This document shows, one piece after another, positions 21,251-32,008 of a stretch of 64,000 bases of DNA. The notes under the pieces are model-generated. The model did not search any database. It was given only the letters and a program-made list of their open reading frames with translations, and had not been told where the DNA came from. How positions within the stretch are numbered: position 1 is the stretch's first letter; each line of letters starts with the position of its first letter. The DNA is from Ktedonospora formicarum (GTDB taxonomy: Bacteria > Chloroflexota > Ktedonobacteria > Ktedonobacterales > Ktedonobacteraceae). Both the position numbers and the translations under genes were made by a program. Location: positions 2,740,501 through 2,804,500 of the forward strand of contig NZ_BNJF01000001.1 of NCBI RefSeq assembly GCF_016587355.1, given 5' to 3'.

Positions 21251-23413
21251 ATGTCATCCATTATTGAAACCATCAAGGCGAAGGTCGACATTGTAGAAGA
21301 GATTAGTCTGATTGTTACTTTACAAAAATCGGGTAAATCTCTGAAAGGACTATGTCCTTTCCACAATGAGCGTACACCATCTTTCTATGTTTATCCTGAA
21401 ACGCAAACATGGCATTGTTTTGGTTGTAATGAAGGTGGCGATATCTTCTCTTTTGTTGAGAAACAGCAAGGGCAAGAGTTTCGTGAAGCCCTGGAGTACC
21501 TCTCGCAAAAGGCCGGAGTTCAGCTTGAGGAGTTGCAGGGGCGCGATTCAGAAGCCGCGCGAGAGACAAGTGCTGCCAAAGAACGCCTGCGCCAGTTGAA
21601 CGAGGATGCGTTGCTCTGGTTTCACCATATGCTGCTACGCTCACGGGAGGCGGAAGATGCCCGTACGTATGTTCAAAGCCGTGGTATTTCCACGGATACA
21701 GTACTGACATTTGGCCTAGGTTATGCGCCGGAGCAATGGGATTCCCTCTCTCGTTATCTGCTGAGCCGAGGTTATAGCGAGCGTGAGCTGGTTATAGGTG
21801 GCCTTGCTCGCGAACGAGAACTAGGAACGGCGGATAGAGGTGATGAACGAGGCATTTATGATTACTTCAGAAATCGCCTCATCTTCCCAATACGAGATAC
21901 GCGAGGACATGTTATTGGCTTTGGGGGAAGAGCATTAGGTGAGAGCAAGCCAAAGTATCTGAACTCGCCGCAGACGGTTCTCTTTGAGAAAAACAACGTA
22001 TTATATGCCCTGGACATGGCGCGAGATGCAATAAAACAGACACGACAAGTTGTTATTGTCGAAGGATACGTGGATGCCATTATTGCCCATCAGTATGGAA
22101 CCAGGCAGACAGTTGCCTGTATCGGAAGCGCGATTACGGAAAGACATATTCAACAGCTCAAGAAACTTACCAAGCAGGTTACGCTGGCTTTAGATCCAGA
22201 TGAAGCTGGGAATGCCGCGACTGAGCATGGCATACAGGAGGCCCTGAAGGGCTTTGATCGGACAGTCGTACCGGTGCCGTTACCCGCGAGCACCTCGGAT
22301 CGCCAATGGCAGCAGAAGGGAAACGGATCAAAGGGGGTGAAAGAACGGAGTGGGGGATATACAGGTAAGCAGCAGCAGGCACGAGGCATCATTCGGCTAG
22401 AAGAGCAAGTGGATGCTGAAATCAACGTGCTCCAGCTCCCTCCAGGGGAGGACCCTGATGAATTTATCAGGCGCGATCATGCTGCCTGGCTGTATGCTGT
22501 GACACATCCTTTGCCACTGGTTGACTATTTCTTTGTCTCTAAGACTGCCGACCTCAATGTCCATGAGCCAACAGGCAAGACGGAGGCCGCCAGGCGATTA
22601 CTACCCGTAATTGCTATGATTAGTGATCGTATTAAACGGGATGCATATATGCGCAAGCTTGCATCACTGATCAGCATCGGTGAGCGTAGTTTGTATGCGG
22701 AATTGCAAAGAGTATTGAGAGACCAACGGGCGACCAGTGTTACTGCAACGTTCTCTGCTCCGTTAGACAGAAGGAATGCTGATAGAGAAGTTGCATCCGG
22801 CAGGGGAAATCTGGGAGTAATTTCTGGCTCCCAGGAATCCAGTGATGTGAACCAAACCAGTAGCGTCGAGGCAAAGGGCGTCAGGACGAATGGCCTAGTT
22901 CACACACGTCATCATGGTACAAGTGGTATACTTGACAGAGGTGAGGCAAATAGACTAAAATGGGAGGACTACCTAATTGGGCTACTCCTACAAAATCCTG
23001 GGTTAAGTCCGTATGTTTATGGTATAATAGACGATGGTGACTTCGCCGGGACAGACACGCGAGAGTTGTACCACATTCTCTGTGCGGTGTATCAACAACG
23101 TGCATCTTCCCCCTCACTTCAATCCTTTGAACAGTATGTGCCTGCCTCATTATGGGATGCGTTTACTAGGGCACGCGCAAGCGTAGACAGAGAAACTTCA
23201 CGAGATGGAGCAATTCTGGTCAAAGAAGCTGTCCAGTGCGCAACGCGACTCAAACGAGCACGGCTTGTACAATTGAATACCGAATTACAATTTCTGATAC
23301 GCGAAGCCACTGCCGCTGGTGATATACACTCGCGCAGACAGCTCCAGCAAAAACTGTTGGAAATCCACCGACAGTTACACACAATCGACTCTGCAACGCA
23401 TCTACAAGGCTAA
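21251..23413 (+). CDS. dnaG: DNA primase
   Basis: Synthesises RNA primers for lagging-strand replication. 720 residues, longer than the usual ~600. The CHC2 zinc-binding N-terminus (CPFHNERTPSF, then HCFGCNEGGD) covers residues 37-63. The RNA-polymerase core includes YLNSPQT and the Toprim motifs VIVEGYVDAI and ALDPDEAGNAAT. A basic, Gln/Gly-rich insertion of about 40 residues (near 345-386) interrupts the segment before INVLQLPPGEDPDEFI, where most primases are continuous. The C-terminal helicase-binding region is divergent. It is the first gene to the right of the putative origin, followed 165 bases later by rpoD. This is the dnaG-rpoD order seen in many bacteria. Confidence 0.97.
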   Translation: MSSIIETIKAKVDIVEEISLIVTLQKSGKSLKGLCPFHNERTPSFYVYPETQTWHCFGCNEGGDIFSFVEKQQGQEFREALEYLSQKAGVQLEELQGRDSEAARETSAAKERLRQLNEDALLWFHHMLLRSREAEDARTYVQSRGISTDTVLTFGLGYAPEQWDSLSRYLLSRGYSERELVIGGLARERELGTADRGDERGIYDYFRNRLIFPIRDTRGHVIGFGGRALGESKPKYLNSPQTVLFEKNNVLYALDMARDAIKQTRQVVIVEGYVDAIIAHQYGTRQTVACIGSAITERHIQQLKKLTKQVTLALDPDEAGNAATEHGIQEALKGFDRTVVPVPLPASTSDRQWQQKGNGSKGVKERSGGYTGKQQQARGIIRLEEQVDAEINVLQLPPGEDPDEFIRRDHAAWLYAVTHPLPLVDYFFVSKTADLNVHEPTGKTEAARRLLPVIAMISDRIKRDAYMRKLASLISIGERSLYAELQRVLRDQRATSVTATFSAPLDRRNADREVASGRGNLGVISGSQESSDVNQTSSVEAKGVRTNGLVHTRHHGTSGILDRGEANRLKWEDYLIGLLLQNPGLSPYVYGIIDDGDFAGTDTRELYHILCAVYQQRASSPSLQSFEQYVPASLWDAFTRARASVDRETSRDGAILVKEAVQCATRLKRARLVQLNTELQFLIREATAAGDIHSRRQLQQKLLEIHRQLHTIDSATHLQG

Positions 23414-23578
23414 AAGCACCTGGCCTGTTTATGCGTAATTGCTGATAATTCAAATGCGCACAACATATTTTAGGCGCGGTATCATCTTTTTTTACATGTA
23501 GGACCAGGAGACAGGATATTTCACCTATTGTTTACCTTTTTTATTGCCACATCCTGTTTTCTGAAGGGGGATGCCAGT

Positions 23579-24847
23579 ATGGTGAATCGGGAACAAGAAG
23601 TTATGGATCGAGTACAGAGTGGGCATGTGAGCACGGGGGCATTGGAAAATGTTTTTGAAATGGAACCTTTTGCTGAAAACTTATTAAGCGATACGGAAAG
23701 TGTCTTTGATATTGATGCAATGGGTCGTGCTCATCATGATGCGGTCGGAAATGCCCCTGTAGCAACTCTGGGCGCGGAGGGTGAGTCATTCGATCTGTTT
23801 AAATTACAGGACGAAGAGCCTATGGACGCCCTGGACCCAACCAAAGAGCCGCCAGCGGACTGGGAGCCCAGCCCGGAAGATGTTGCTGACGTTGAGAGCG
23901 AAAATTTGGCGGATCCCAAATGGGAAGAATTGCAAGATGGGTTTGGTATCGCAGTCGCAGATTTAGAAAGTAGCCTTGATGATCCTGTGCGGATGTATCT
24001 GCGCGAGATTGGGCGTGTACCTTTGCTAACTGCTGACGAAGAGGTTCGTTTTGCACAACTCATGGAGCGAGGGAAGGCCGAGCGTCTCCGTACAGCACCT
24101 AATTATCGCTATATCGCCGAAGGCGAAGAGGCACAGAAGCGCTTAACTGAGGCTAACTTGCGCCTGGTTGTCAGCGTTGCTAAGAAGTATATTGGTCGCG
24201 GCATGAATTTGCTGGACTTGATCCAAGAAGGAAATATTGGCCTGATTCGCGCAGTCGAGAAATTCGATTACACAAAGGGCTACAAATTTAGTACATACGC
24301 GACCTGGTGGATTCGTCAGGCTATCACACGCGCTATTGCCGATCAGGCTCGCACGATTCGTATTCCTGTGCATATGGTGGAGACAATCAATCGCCTGATT
24401 CGCATTAGTCGCCGCCTCTTGCAGGATCTCGGACGCGAACCAACATCTGAAGAGATTGCGGCCCAGATGGAGATCAGTGCTGAGAAAGTTCGAGAGATTA
24501 TAAAGGTGAGCCAGGAGCCGGTAAGTCTGGAGACGCCAATTGGCGAGGAAGATGATAGCCATCTTGGCGACTTTATCGAGGATCATACCGCTCTCGCTCC
24601 AGCCGATGCCGCCAGCCATCAACTGCTCAAGGAGCAGGTCGAAGATGTACTTGATAGCTTGACAGAGCGCGAGCGAAAAGTTCTGCAGTTGCGTTTTGGT
24701 CTTGATGATGGTCGTAGCCGCACTCTGGAAGAAGTTGGCAAAGAATTTCATGTAACACGCGAACGTATTCGTCAGATCGAGGCGAAAGCCCTGCGCAAAC
24801 TGCGTCATCCTAGCCGCAGCCGCAAACTGAAAGATTACCTGGATTAG
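23579..24847 (+). CDS. rpoD: RNA polymerase primary sigma factor
   Basis: Housekeeping sigma-70 factor, 422 residues from the ATG at 23579, which has GAAGGGGGA eight bases upstream; the in-frame TTG at 23528 has no such site. An acidic N-terminus of ~125 residues stands in place of region 1.1. Region 1.2 is [17 protein letters not shown]. Region 2 includes [35 protein letters not shown] and the -10-reading [15 protein letters not shown]. Region 3 follows. Region 4 has the -35-reading helix [20 protein letters not shown]. Probably co-regulated with dnaG. Confidence 0.97.
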   Translation: MVNREQEVMDRVQSGHVSTGALENVFEMEPFAENLLSDTESVFDIDAMGRAHHDAVGNAPVATLGAEGESFDLFKLQDEEPMDALDPTKEPPADWEPSPEDVADVESENLADPKWEELQDGFGIAVADLESSLDDPVRMYLREIGRVPLLTADEEVRFAQLMERGKAERLRTAPNYRYIAEGEEAQKRLTEANLRLVVSVAKKYIGRGMNLLDLIQEGNIGLIRAVEKFDYTKGYKFSTYATWWIRQAITRAIADQARTIRIPVHMVETINRLIRISRRLLQDLGREPTSEEIAAQMEISAEKVREIIKVSQEPVSLETPIGEEDDSHLGDFIEDHTALAPADAASHQLLKEQVEDVLDSLTERERKVLQLRFGLDDGRSRTLEEVGKEFHVTRERIRQIEAKALRKLRHPSRSRKLKDYLD

Positions 24848-24984
24848 GCTTGGTTGTTTTTCTTATCGATTTGCGGATGTGAGGCTTGATGTGAAATGGT
24901 TTTCCCCCTATTGCTGAGATATTATACGAAAACCAACGTCGCTACCGTGCTCAAGTGTTCGTATCATGGAATATGGCAATATCG

Positions 24985-25034
24985 AAGAGAAGGGACATAT
25001 CGCAATTCATCTGCGATATGTCCCTTCTCTTTTC
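24985..25034 (+). terminator. terminator after rpoD
   Basis: A perfect 20-bp stem, 24985-25004 with 25012-25031, with a 7-base loop and TTTT at its end. It lies 137 bases after the rpoD stop and just before the next gene. Confidence 0.85.
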
Positions 25035-25059
25035 TCTGATGAAGAGGAGAGATGCTCAA

Positions 25060-25668
25060 ATGCACTTGAGGCGTAATCCCGAAACTGAGTTCTTACGCGA
25101 GGAAATAGTTAAAGAGCGGCGAGTATTGAGGCATAGAGGACAATTGGCTTTATTGGCTTATGGGGGCTCGCTCTTGCTCTGCTCATTCACGATGGTGCGT
25201 GCGCTGTCGACTCAGCAGCCACTGGTAGTTGTGCTTTTTGTCTCCTTTTTAATGCTTCTCCTGATCTGGGGGATTTCATATGGCGTACGGGCCTATACCA
25301 AGGGCAAGCTGCCCGTTCAAGAAGTGGATATCCAGCAGCGTCGACAGGAAGAGCGCGTATTTCTTTTTCAAATTGCTCAGGGACAATTGCCGCGAAACGT
25401 AGGTGTAGCTAGCATCGTTCTCAAAGGGTGTTGTGGCCTGTTTCTTCTATGTTGGGGCTTATATAGCTGGGCGATATATCGAGAGAGCTCTTCGATACTC
25501 TTGCTGGCTGTCATATTTTTATTCGTTGGGAGTGGGTTGGGTCTAATAGGGATGACTGTGAGAGATTGGCATAGAAGAAATGTCTTGCTTAAGGAGAGCG
25601 CAGATATACTAGCTGAGCGTCTGATGCTAGGCGAGATTACTGAAGGTCGCGATGATCAAGAAAGGTAG
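25060..25668 (+). CDS. integral membrane protein of unknown function
   Basis: 202 residues from the ATG at 25060, which has AGAGGAGAG eight bases upstream. Frames starting earlier would run through the rpoD terminator. A charged N-terminus (RRNPETEFLREEIVKERR) is followed by two membrane segments at about 38-85 (ALLAYGGSLLLCSFTMV, LVVVLFVSFLMLLLIWGI), a hydrophilic stretch, then two more near 122-172. Both ends are probably cytoplasmic. I recognise no family. Confidence 0.65.
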   Translation: MHLRRNPETEFLREEIVKERRVLRHRGQLALLAYGGSLLLCSFTMVRALSTQQPLVVVLFVSFLMLLLIWGISYGVRAYTKGKLPVQEVDIQQRRQEERVFLFQIAQGQLPRNVGVASIVLKGCCGLFLLCWGLYSWAIYRESSSILLLAVIFLFVGSGLGLIGMTVRDWHRRNVLLKESADILAERLMLGEITEGRDDQER

Positions 25669-25774
25669 CGGGATATATTGGAGCGATAGAAGGGGTCATG
25701 CTCCCGAATTGATAGTAGGAGGAAACATGAGCCCTTCTCTTCAGTGATTGCGGACTGGTCTGATAATTGTGACG

Positions 25775-26983
25775 TTAGGCTGTTTGACGCGGTTGGGTCT
25801 GAAGCAAGAGCCAGGTTCCGATCATCAAAATTGAGAGAACCAGAGTAAAGGGAAGTAAAATCCAGAGGCCAATAAACTGAGCCAGGTTACCAGTGATCCA
25901 TGGAAAGAGCGCGGCTCCCATACTGCCCAGGCTTGCCAGAAAACCAATAACGCTGGCGAGAAGTCGCGATGGGACCAGTTCCGACATGACTGAAATAGTA
26001 GTTGGAAAGATTGGCCCAAGGCTGAAACCTGTTATGAAGAGACCTATCGCAGCGATAATATTATTAGGTGTTAGCCAGATTAGCAACAGACCGCCGATAA
26101 CTCCTACGAGGCAAAGTAGAATAATACGCTTTGCGCCGATCATCTGCGTAAACTGGGCCAGAATGAGGCGCCCAAGTGTTAGACCGAGCCAATAGCCGCT
26201 TACTACAGTACCCATGAGAACTGCGTCACCATGGCGTTCCTCGGTCAAGAAGCTATAGCTCCAGGAGCCAAGCGTTACTTCCGCTCCGACGTAGAAGAGC
26301 AGAAAGATCGCTCCTATCCAGGATACCTTCATCTTGAGCGCGAGGAAAAGCACGTTCCCTTGTTTCTCTTCTGCTGTATCTTCATCTGGCCTGGTAATTG
26401 GGTGACGTTTAAGAATTATTCCCAGGCTGATAAGGGTAACCAGCCCTAGAGCCGCCCAAAGCATGTAGATTACATTCCAATTCCAATCAAAGGCTAGCAG
26501 GCCTGTAGCGGCAAGTGGTCCCAGCCAGGCTCCAATACCATAGAAAGCGTGGAAATAGTTGAGTAAAGCCGCGCTCTTTGGAAGCCCCGCGATGAAGGTA
26601 TTGAGTCCGGCATCTAGCATGGCAATGCCAAATCCCAGAAGAAGCATGCTTGGGAGTAGTAAAAAGAAAGGGAGCTGGAGACTAACAAAGGTTGCGCCTA
26701 TAACAAAAATTGTTGCGCCACACAGCAAGGCTCCCCCTTTTCCAAGCTTCTCAACCGACAAACCGTTGCTAAAGGCAGCGCAAAGATAACCTAATGTGCT
26801 GAACAGGAAAAGTAAACTGACGACAGAATTGTTTAATGTGTAGTGTGAGCGTACATGTGGCAGAATGACCCCAAATGCTCCATCATTTGCGCCTATTATC
26901 AGGACGGCAAAGAAAGCAATAGCTATGTGGATGACGAAAGAAGGAGCCGTGGATTTAGGTGTTGTCTTGTCTGTTGAAATCAC
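25775..26983 (-). CDS. major facilitator superfamily transporter
   Basis: 402 residues with about twelve membrane segments in two halves. GANDGAFGVILPHVRSHY near the start, then GLSVEKLGKGGAL between segments 2 and 3, match the MFS loop motif. FGIAMLDAGLNTF and FHAFYGIGAWLGP resemble the FucP-like sugar permease branch. Substrate cannot be told. It diverges from the DeoR-type regulator at 27216, which may control it. Confidence 0.85.
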   Translation of the reverse strand: MISTDKTTPKSTAPSFVIHIAIAFFAVLIIGANDGAFGVILPHVRSHYTLNNSVVSLLFLFSTLGYLCAAFSNGLSVEKLGKGGALLCGATIFVIGATFVSLQLPFFLLLPSMLLLGFGIAMLDAGLNTFIAGLPKSAALLNYFHAFYGIGAWLGPLAATGLLAFDWNWNVIYMLWAALGLVTLISLGIILKRHPITRPDEDTAEEKQGNVLFLALKMKVSWIGAIFLLFYVGAEVTLGSWSYSFLTEERHGDAVLMGTVVSGYWLGLTLGRLILAQFTQMIGAKRIILLCLVGVIGGLLLIWLTPNNIIAAIGLFITGFSLGPIFPTTISVMSELVPSRLLASVIGFLASLGSMGAALFPWITGNLAQFIGLWILLPFTLVLSILMIGTWLLLQTQPRQTA

Positions 26984-27215
26984 TTTGGTTAATCCGATCC
27001 AGGAAATATGTCGTGCTAATAAGAGGGTAAATAATTGTTACTCGTTTGATCTTGACCGTGCAGATACATACGCATTATAATGCATAATCATGATGATACA
27101 CGCAAAATTGGCGCGTGTCAATGCGGCAATTTGCATGTTTTCGGTGAAATGCTGGTATTCGAAGCACATCAGAAGGAGCAGGAAAACTGCATATGTATAT
27201 ATAGTAGGAGTAGGA

Positions 27216-27989
27216 ATGCTAAAGGAACAGCGCCAGCAACGTATCTTGAAGATGCTCCATAGCGAAGGTAGTGTGCTTGCTTCTGAACTGAGCGAGGCAC
27301 TGGACGTTTCAGAGGATACTATTCGTAGAGACTTACGAGATCTGTTTGAAGCTGGCTTGATTCAGCGTGTGCATGGTGGGGCGCTATTGCGTGCGCCGAG
27401 CATGGATTATGTGCAACGACAAGAACAGGCAATAGAGCAGAAGGATGAGATCGCGAGAGCGGCTGTAAAACTCATTCGCGAGGGGCAGGTTGTGATTATG
27501 GATGGAGGAACAACTACATTGCAAGTGGCATATCATCTCCCGCCGACTCTGCGTGCTACTGTGATTACGAATAGCCCTCCAATCGCTCTTGCGCTAAGCG
27601 AGCACCCCTTGATTGAGGTCATCTTGTTGGGTGGGAAACTATATAAGCCGTCACAGGTGACCGTTGGCGTTGAAACGGTTGAGGCGCTAAAAACCTATCA
27701 GGCAGATATATGTATGCTAGGGATTTGTAGCTTACACCTTGAGGTTGGGATCTGCTCTACAGAGCTAGATGAAGTCTATGTCAAGCGCGCTATGATTGCC
27801 AGCTCTGCTGAAGTTGTGGCTCTGGCAGACGCGAAGAAACTTAATATGGCTTCTCCCTTTGTTGTGGCTCCCCTCAAAGAAATCACGCATTTGGTAACAG
27901 AGGCCTCTGTACCCGAAGAGGTGCTGGAAGATTTCCGCTACCTGGGTATCACAACGATACGTGGGGAGCTAGAACACGTAACCGTCTGA
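27216..27989 (+). CDS. DeoR/GlpR-family transcriptional regulator
   Basis: 257 residues. N-terminal helix-turn-helix at about 4-55 (QQRILKMLHSEGSVLASEL, then VSEDTIRRDLRDLFEAGLI and RVHGGALL). The C-terminal sugar-phosphate sensing domain has DGGTTTLQVAYHLP, TNSPPIALAL and VILLGGKLY. Such proteins repress sugar-use genes until a phosphorylated sugar binds. The ATG at 27216 has GTAGGAG upstream; frames starting at 27090 are not credible. It lies between the MFS transporter and the glycolytic operon, so either could be its target. Confidence 0.88.
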   Translation: MLKEQRQQRILKMLHSEGSVLASELSEALDVSEDTIRRDLRDLFEAGLIQRVHGGALLRAPSMDYVQRQEQAIEQKDEIARAAVKLIREGQVVIMDGGTTTLQVAYHLPPTLRATVITNSPPIALALSEHPLIEVILLGGKLYKPSQVTVGVETVEALKTYQADICMLGICSLHLEVGICSTELDEVYVKRAMIASSAEVVALADAKKLNMASPFVVAPLKEITHLVTEASVPEEVLEDFRYLGITTIRGELEHVTV

Positions 27990-28030
27990 TGGATCAACTT
28001 ACCAGTTGGAATTTGGGTGCTTGCGCCCCA

Positions 28031-28093
28031 TAATTGGTGGCGGATGCTGGTCGCTAATTGTGTGGTGTATAAAGCGCCCCAACATCCGCCATT
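28031..28093. terminator. inverted repeat between convergent genes
   Basis: TGGCGGATGCTGG (from 28031) pairs with CCAACATCCGCCA (to 28093) with one G-T pair. It sits between the DeoR-type gene and tpiA, which converge, and could stop both transcripts. Confidence 0.55.
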
Positions 28094-28116
28094 AACACGG
28101 CGCTGGTGTTACATAC

Positions 28117-28929
28117 CTACTGCGCGATGCTTTTGACTGTATGGCGCACGATGTCAACAAAGTCTGGCTTGAGGCTAGCGCCTCCAACAAGCGCGCCATC
28201 GATATCGGGATGAGCCATAAACTCGGCGATATTATTTGATGTGACGCTGCCACCGTAGAGGATGCGTACCGCTGAGGCGGCTTCGGCACCATACATTGAC
28301 TGGTACTCCTGGCGTATATGGTGAATTACCTTACCTGCGATCTCAGCAGTTGCAGCATTGCCAGTTCCAATTGCCCAGATTGGCTCGTAGGCAATGACTA
28401 CCTCGCGCGCCTGCTCAATGGTGAGATGAGCCAGGCTGCCCCGTAGTTGCGCACTGAGGACATGGTCTGTCTCGCCAGCCTCGTACTGCTGGAGATTTTC
28501 ACCAATACAAACGATTGGGCGGAGTTGATGATTGAGGGCGGAAAGCGTTTTTTTGTTGACCAGTTCATCACTTTCCCCGAAGTACATACGACGCTCAGAG
28601 TGCCCAAGAATAACGGTAGTGCAGAGTTCACGTACCATAAGGGGCGAGATTTCCCCGGTGTATGCTCCCTTCTCCTCAAAGTACATATTCTGCGCACCCA
28701 ATTCAATATATGGTGTGGCGGAAGCATCTGGTATGTTGAGGATCGCGTGTACTGCTGCCAGAGAGATTGCAGGGGGACAGAGAATGCAAAGAACGCTATC
28801 TTGTGATTGGAGAGCTTCGCTCAGGGCCGGAAGGATCTCTCCTACAAAGCTAGCAGCCTGCTGTGGGCCATAGTTCATCTTCCAGTTTCCCGCGATAATG
28901 GCGGTGCGCTTAGCGGGAGGTGTGGTCAT
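28117..28929 (-). CDS. tpiA: triosephosphate isomerase
   Basis: Interconverts dihydroxyacetone phosphate and glyceraldehyde 3-phosphate. 270 residues, slightly longer than the usual ~250. Catalytic residues are visible: Lys in AGNWKMN, His in VILGHSERR, Glu in AYEPIWAIGTG. The phosphate-binding LYGGSV and GGASLKPDFV are near the end. Start ATG at 28929 with AAAGAGG upstream. It is the last gene of the gap-pgk-tpiA set, 222 bases after pgk. Confidence 0.97.
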   Translation of the reverse strand: MTTPPAKRTAIIAGNWKMNYGPQQAASFVGEILPALSEALQSQDSVLCILCPPAISLAAVHAILNIPDASATPYIELGAQNMYFEEKGAYTGEISPLMVRELCTTVILGHSERRMYFGESDELVNKKTLSALNHQLRPIVCIGENLQQYEAGETDHVLSAQLRGSLAHLTIEQAREVVIAYEPIWAIGTGNAATAEIAGKVIHHIRQEYQSMYGAEAASAVRILYGGSVTSNNIAEFMAHPDIDGALVGGASLKPDFVDIVRHTVKSIAQ

Positions 28930-29100
28930 AATATTTATACCTCTTTGTATGATTAAACGTGTTAGGGGTGTTGCTTAGTACGCTCTCTACCTGGAGAGTT
29001 TTTGGGTTCCAAGAGATGTGGTATCCCCCATATACACACTGTGGGTGTCACACAGTTCGATTCTGTGAAGCGTGTGAATACTGAGATGCTTTTAACCAAT

Positions 29101-29132
29101 ATGGTCGGGTCACACCTGGTGAACCCGACCAT
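29101..29132 (-). terminator. hairpin between pgk and tpiA
   Basis: ATGGTCGGGT (29101-29110) pairs with ACCCGACCAT (29123-29132). There is no long T-run on the minus side, so it may reduce rather than end read-through into tpiA. Confidence 0.5.
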
Positions 29133-29151
29133 ATATACTATAAACCTCTGA

Positions 29152-30345
29152 TTAGTGATTTCGCAAGGCTGCGACGCCTGGAAGGGTTTTACCTTCCAGA
29201 AATTCAAGCGATGCTCCGCCACCTGTTGAGACATGAGACATGCTCTGGGCTGCGTTTGCTTGCTCTACTGCCGCCGCTGAGTCTCCACCACCGATGATGG
29301 TTGTAGCCCCTGCTGCGGTGCGCTCAGTGAGAAGGTGAATAACCGCATTGGTTCCCTTCGCAAAAGCAGGCATCTCGGCAACACCTAGAGTACCATTAAA
29401 GATAATGGTTTGGGCTGGGGAAAGTGCCTCTCCAAACTGCTTTACGCTTTCGGGTCCAATATCCAGAATACGCCAGCCAGCGGGCACCTCATCGCACGAA
29501 ACAATTCTAGAAGTCGCATCTGGTGCGAAACGGTCGGCGATCACGACGTCGACTGGTAGAAGGAACTGGATACCGCGTTCCCGCGCCTGTCCTAGTAAAG
29601 CACGAGCCACGTCAAGCTTGCTATCCTCTACCAGGGATTCACCTATCTCATGGCCCTCGGCCTTGAGAAAGGTGTTTGCCATCCCACCACCTATCAAGAT
29701 GCCATCGGCAATAGCGATCAGCCTCTCCAGAACGGCGATCTTGTCAGAGACCTTCGCACCCCCTACGATAGCCATAAAGGGGCGCTGAGGAGTCTCAAGG
29801 GCCGAACCAAGGTAGTTTAATTCCTTCTCCATCAGAAAGCCCGCAACCCCCGGTAGGAAGTGTGTTACACCCTCTGTGGAGGCGTGAGCGCGATGAGCAG
29901 TCCCAAAGGCATCATTCACATAGAGAGAGCCAAGTTCAGCCAGTTGGCGCGCGAACTCATTATCATTCAGCTCTTCCTCTTTGTGAAAGCGCAGGTTTTC
30001 CAGCAAAAGCACCTGCCCGGGCTCAAGGGCCTGAGCAGTAGCCTGGGCCTCGGGGCCAACGCAGTCCTGCGTCGTGATGATAGGCTGACCGAGTAATTCG
30101 CTGAGGCGCTGCGCGACTGGACGCAGGCGCAGAGTCTCGACAACCTGCCCTTTGGGACGCCCCAGGTGAGACATCAGTATCAGGGCTGCACCGTGATTAA
30201 GAAGGTAGCGTAGTGTAGGCAGAGCGGCGGTTATACGCATATCATCAGTGATGTGCTGGTGCTCATCCAACGGTACGTTAAAATCGACACGTACCAGAAT
30301 GCGTTTCCCGGCGACATCGATATCGCGAATAGTCTGCTTATTCAT
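29152..30345 (-). CDS. pgk: phosphoglycerate kinase
   Basis: Makes ATP from 1,3-bisphosphoglycerate. 397 residues from the ATG at 30345, two bases after the gap stop codon. Motifs: RVDFNVPLD near the start, SHLGRPKG, the [10 protein letters not shown] loop, GGAKVSDK, and [11 protein letters not shown] with the C-terminal [13 protein letters not shown] for nucleotide binding. An upstream in-frame start would overlap gap and is not needed. Confidence 0.97.
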   Translation of the reverse strand: MNKQTIRDIDVAGKRILVRVDFNVPLDEHQHITDDMRITAALPTLRYLLNHGAALILMSHLGRPKGQVVETLRLRPVAQRLSELLGQPIITTQDCVGPEAQATAQALEPGQVLLLENLRFHKEEELNDNEFARQLAELGSLYVNDAFGTAHRAHASTEGVTHFLPGVAGFLMEKELNYLGSALETPQRPFMAIVGGAKVSDKIAVLERLIAIADGILIGGGMANTFLKAEGHEIGESLVEDSKLDVARALLGQARERGIQFLLPVDVVIADRFAPDATSRIVSCDEVPAGWRILDIGPESVKQFGEALSPAQTIIFNGTLGVAEMPAFAKGTNAVIHLLTERTAAGATTIIGGGDSAAAVEQANAAQSMSHVSTGGGASLEFLEGKTLPGVAALRNH

Positions 30346-30347
30346 GC

Positions 30348-32008
<1,661 letters not shown>

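Noticed and set aside
29052..29068. A T-arm-like CACAG-TTCGATT-CTGTG between pgk and tpiA
   Set aside because: No acceptable D-arm and anticodon arm could be built upstream, so I do not call a tRNA.
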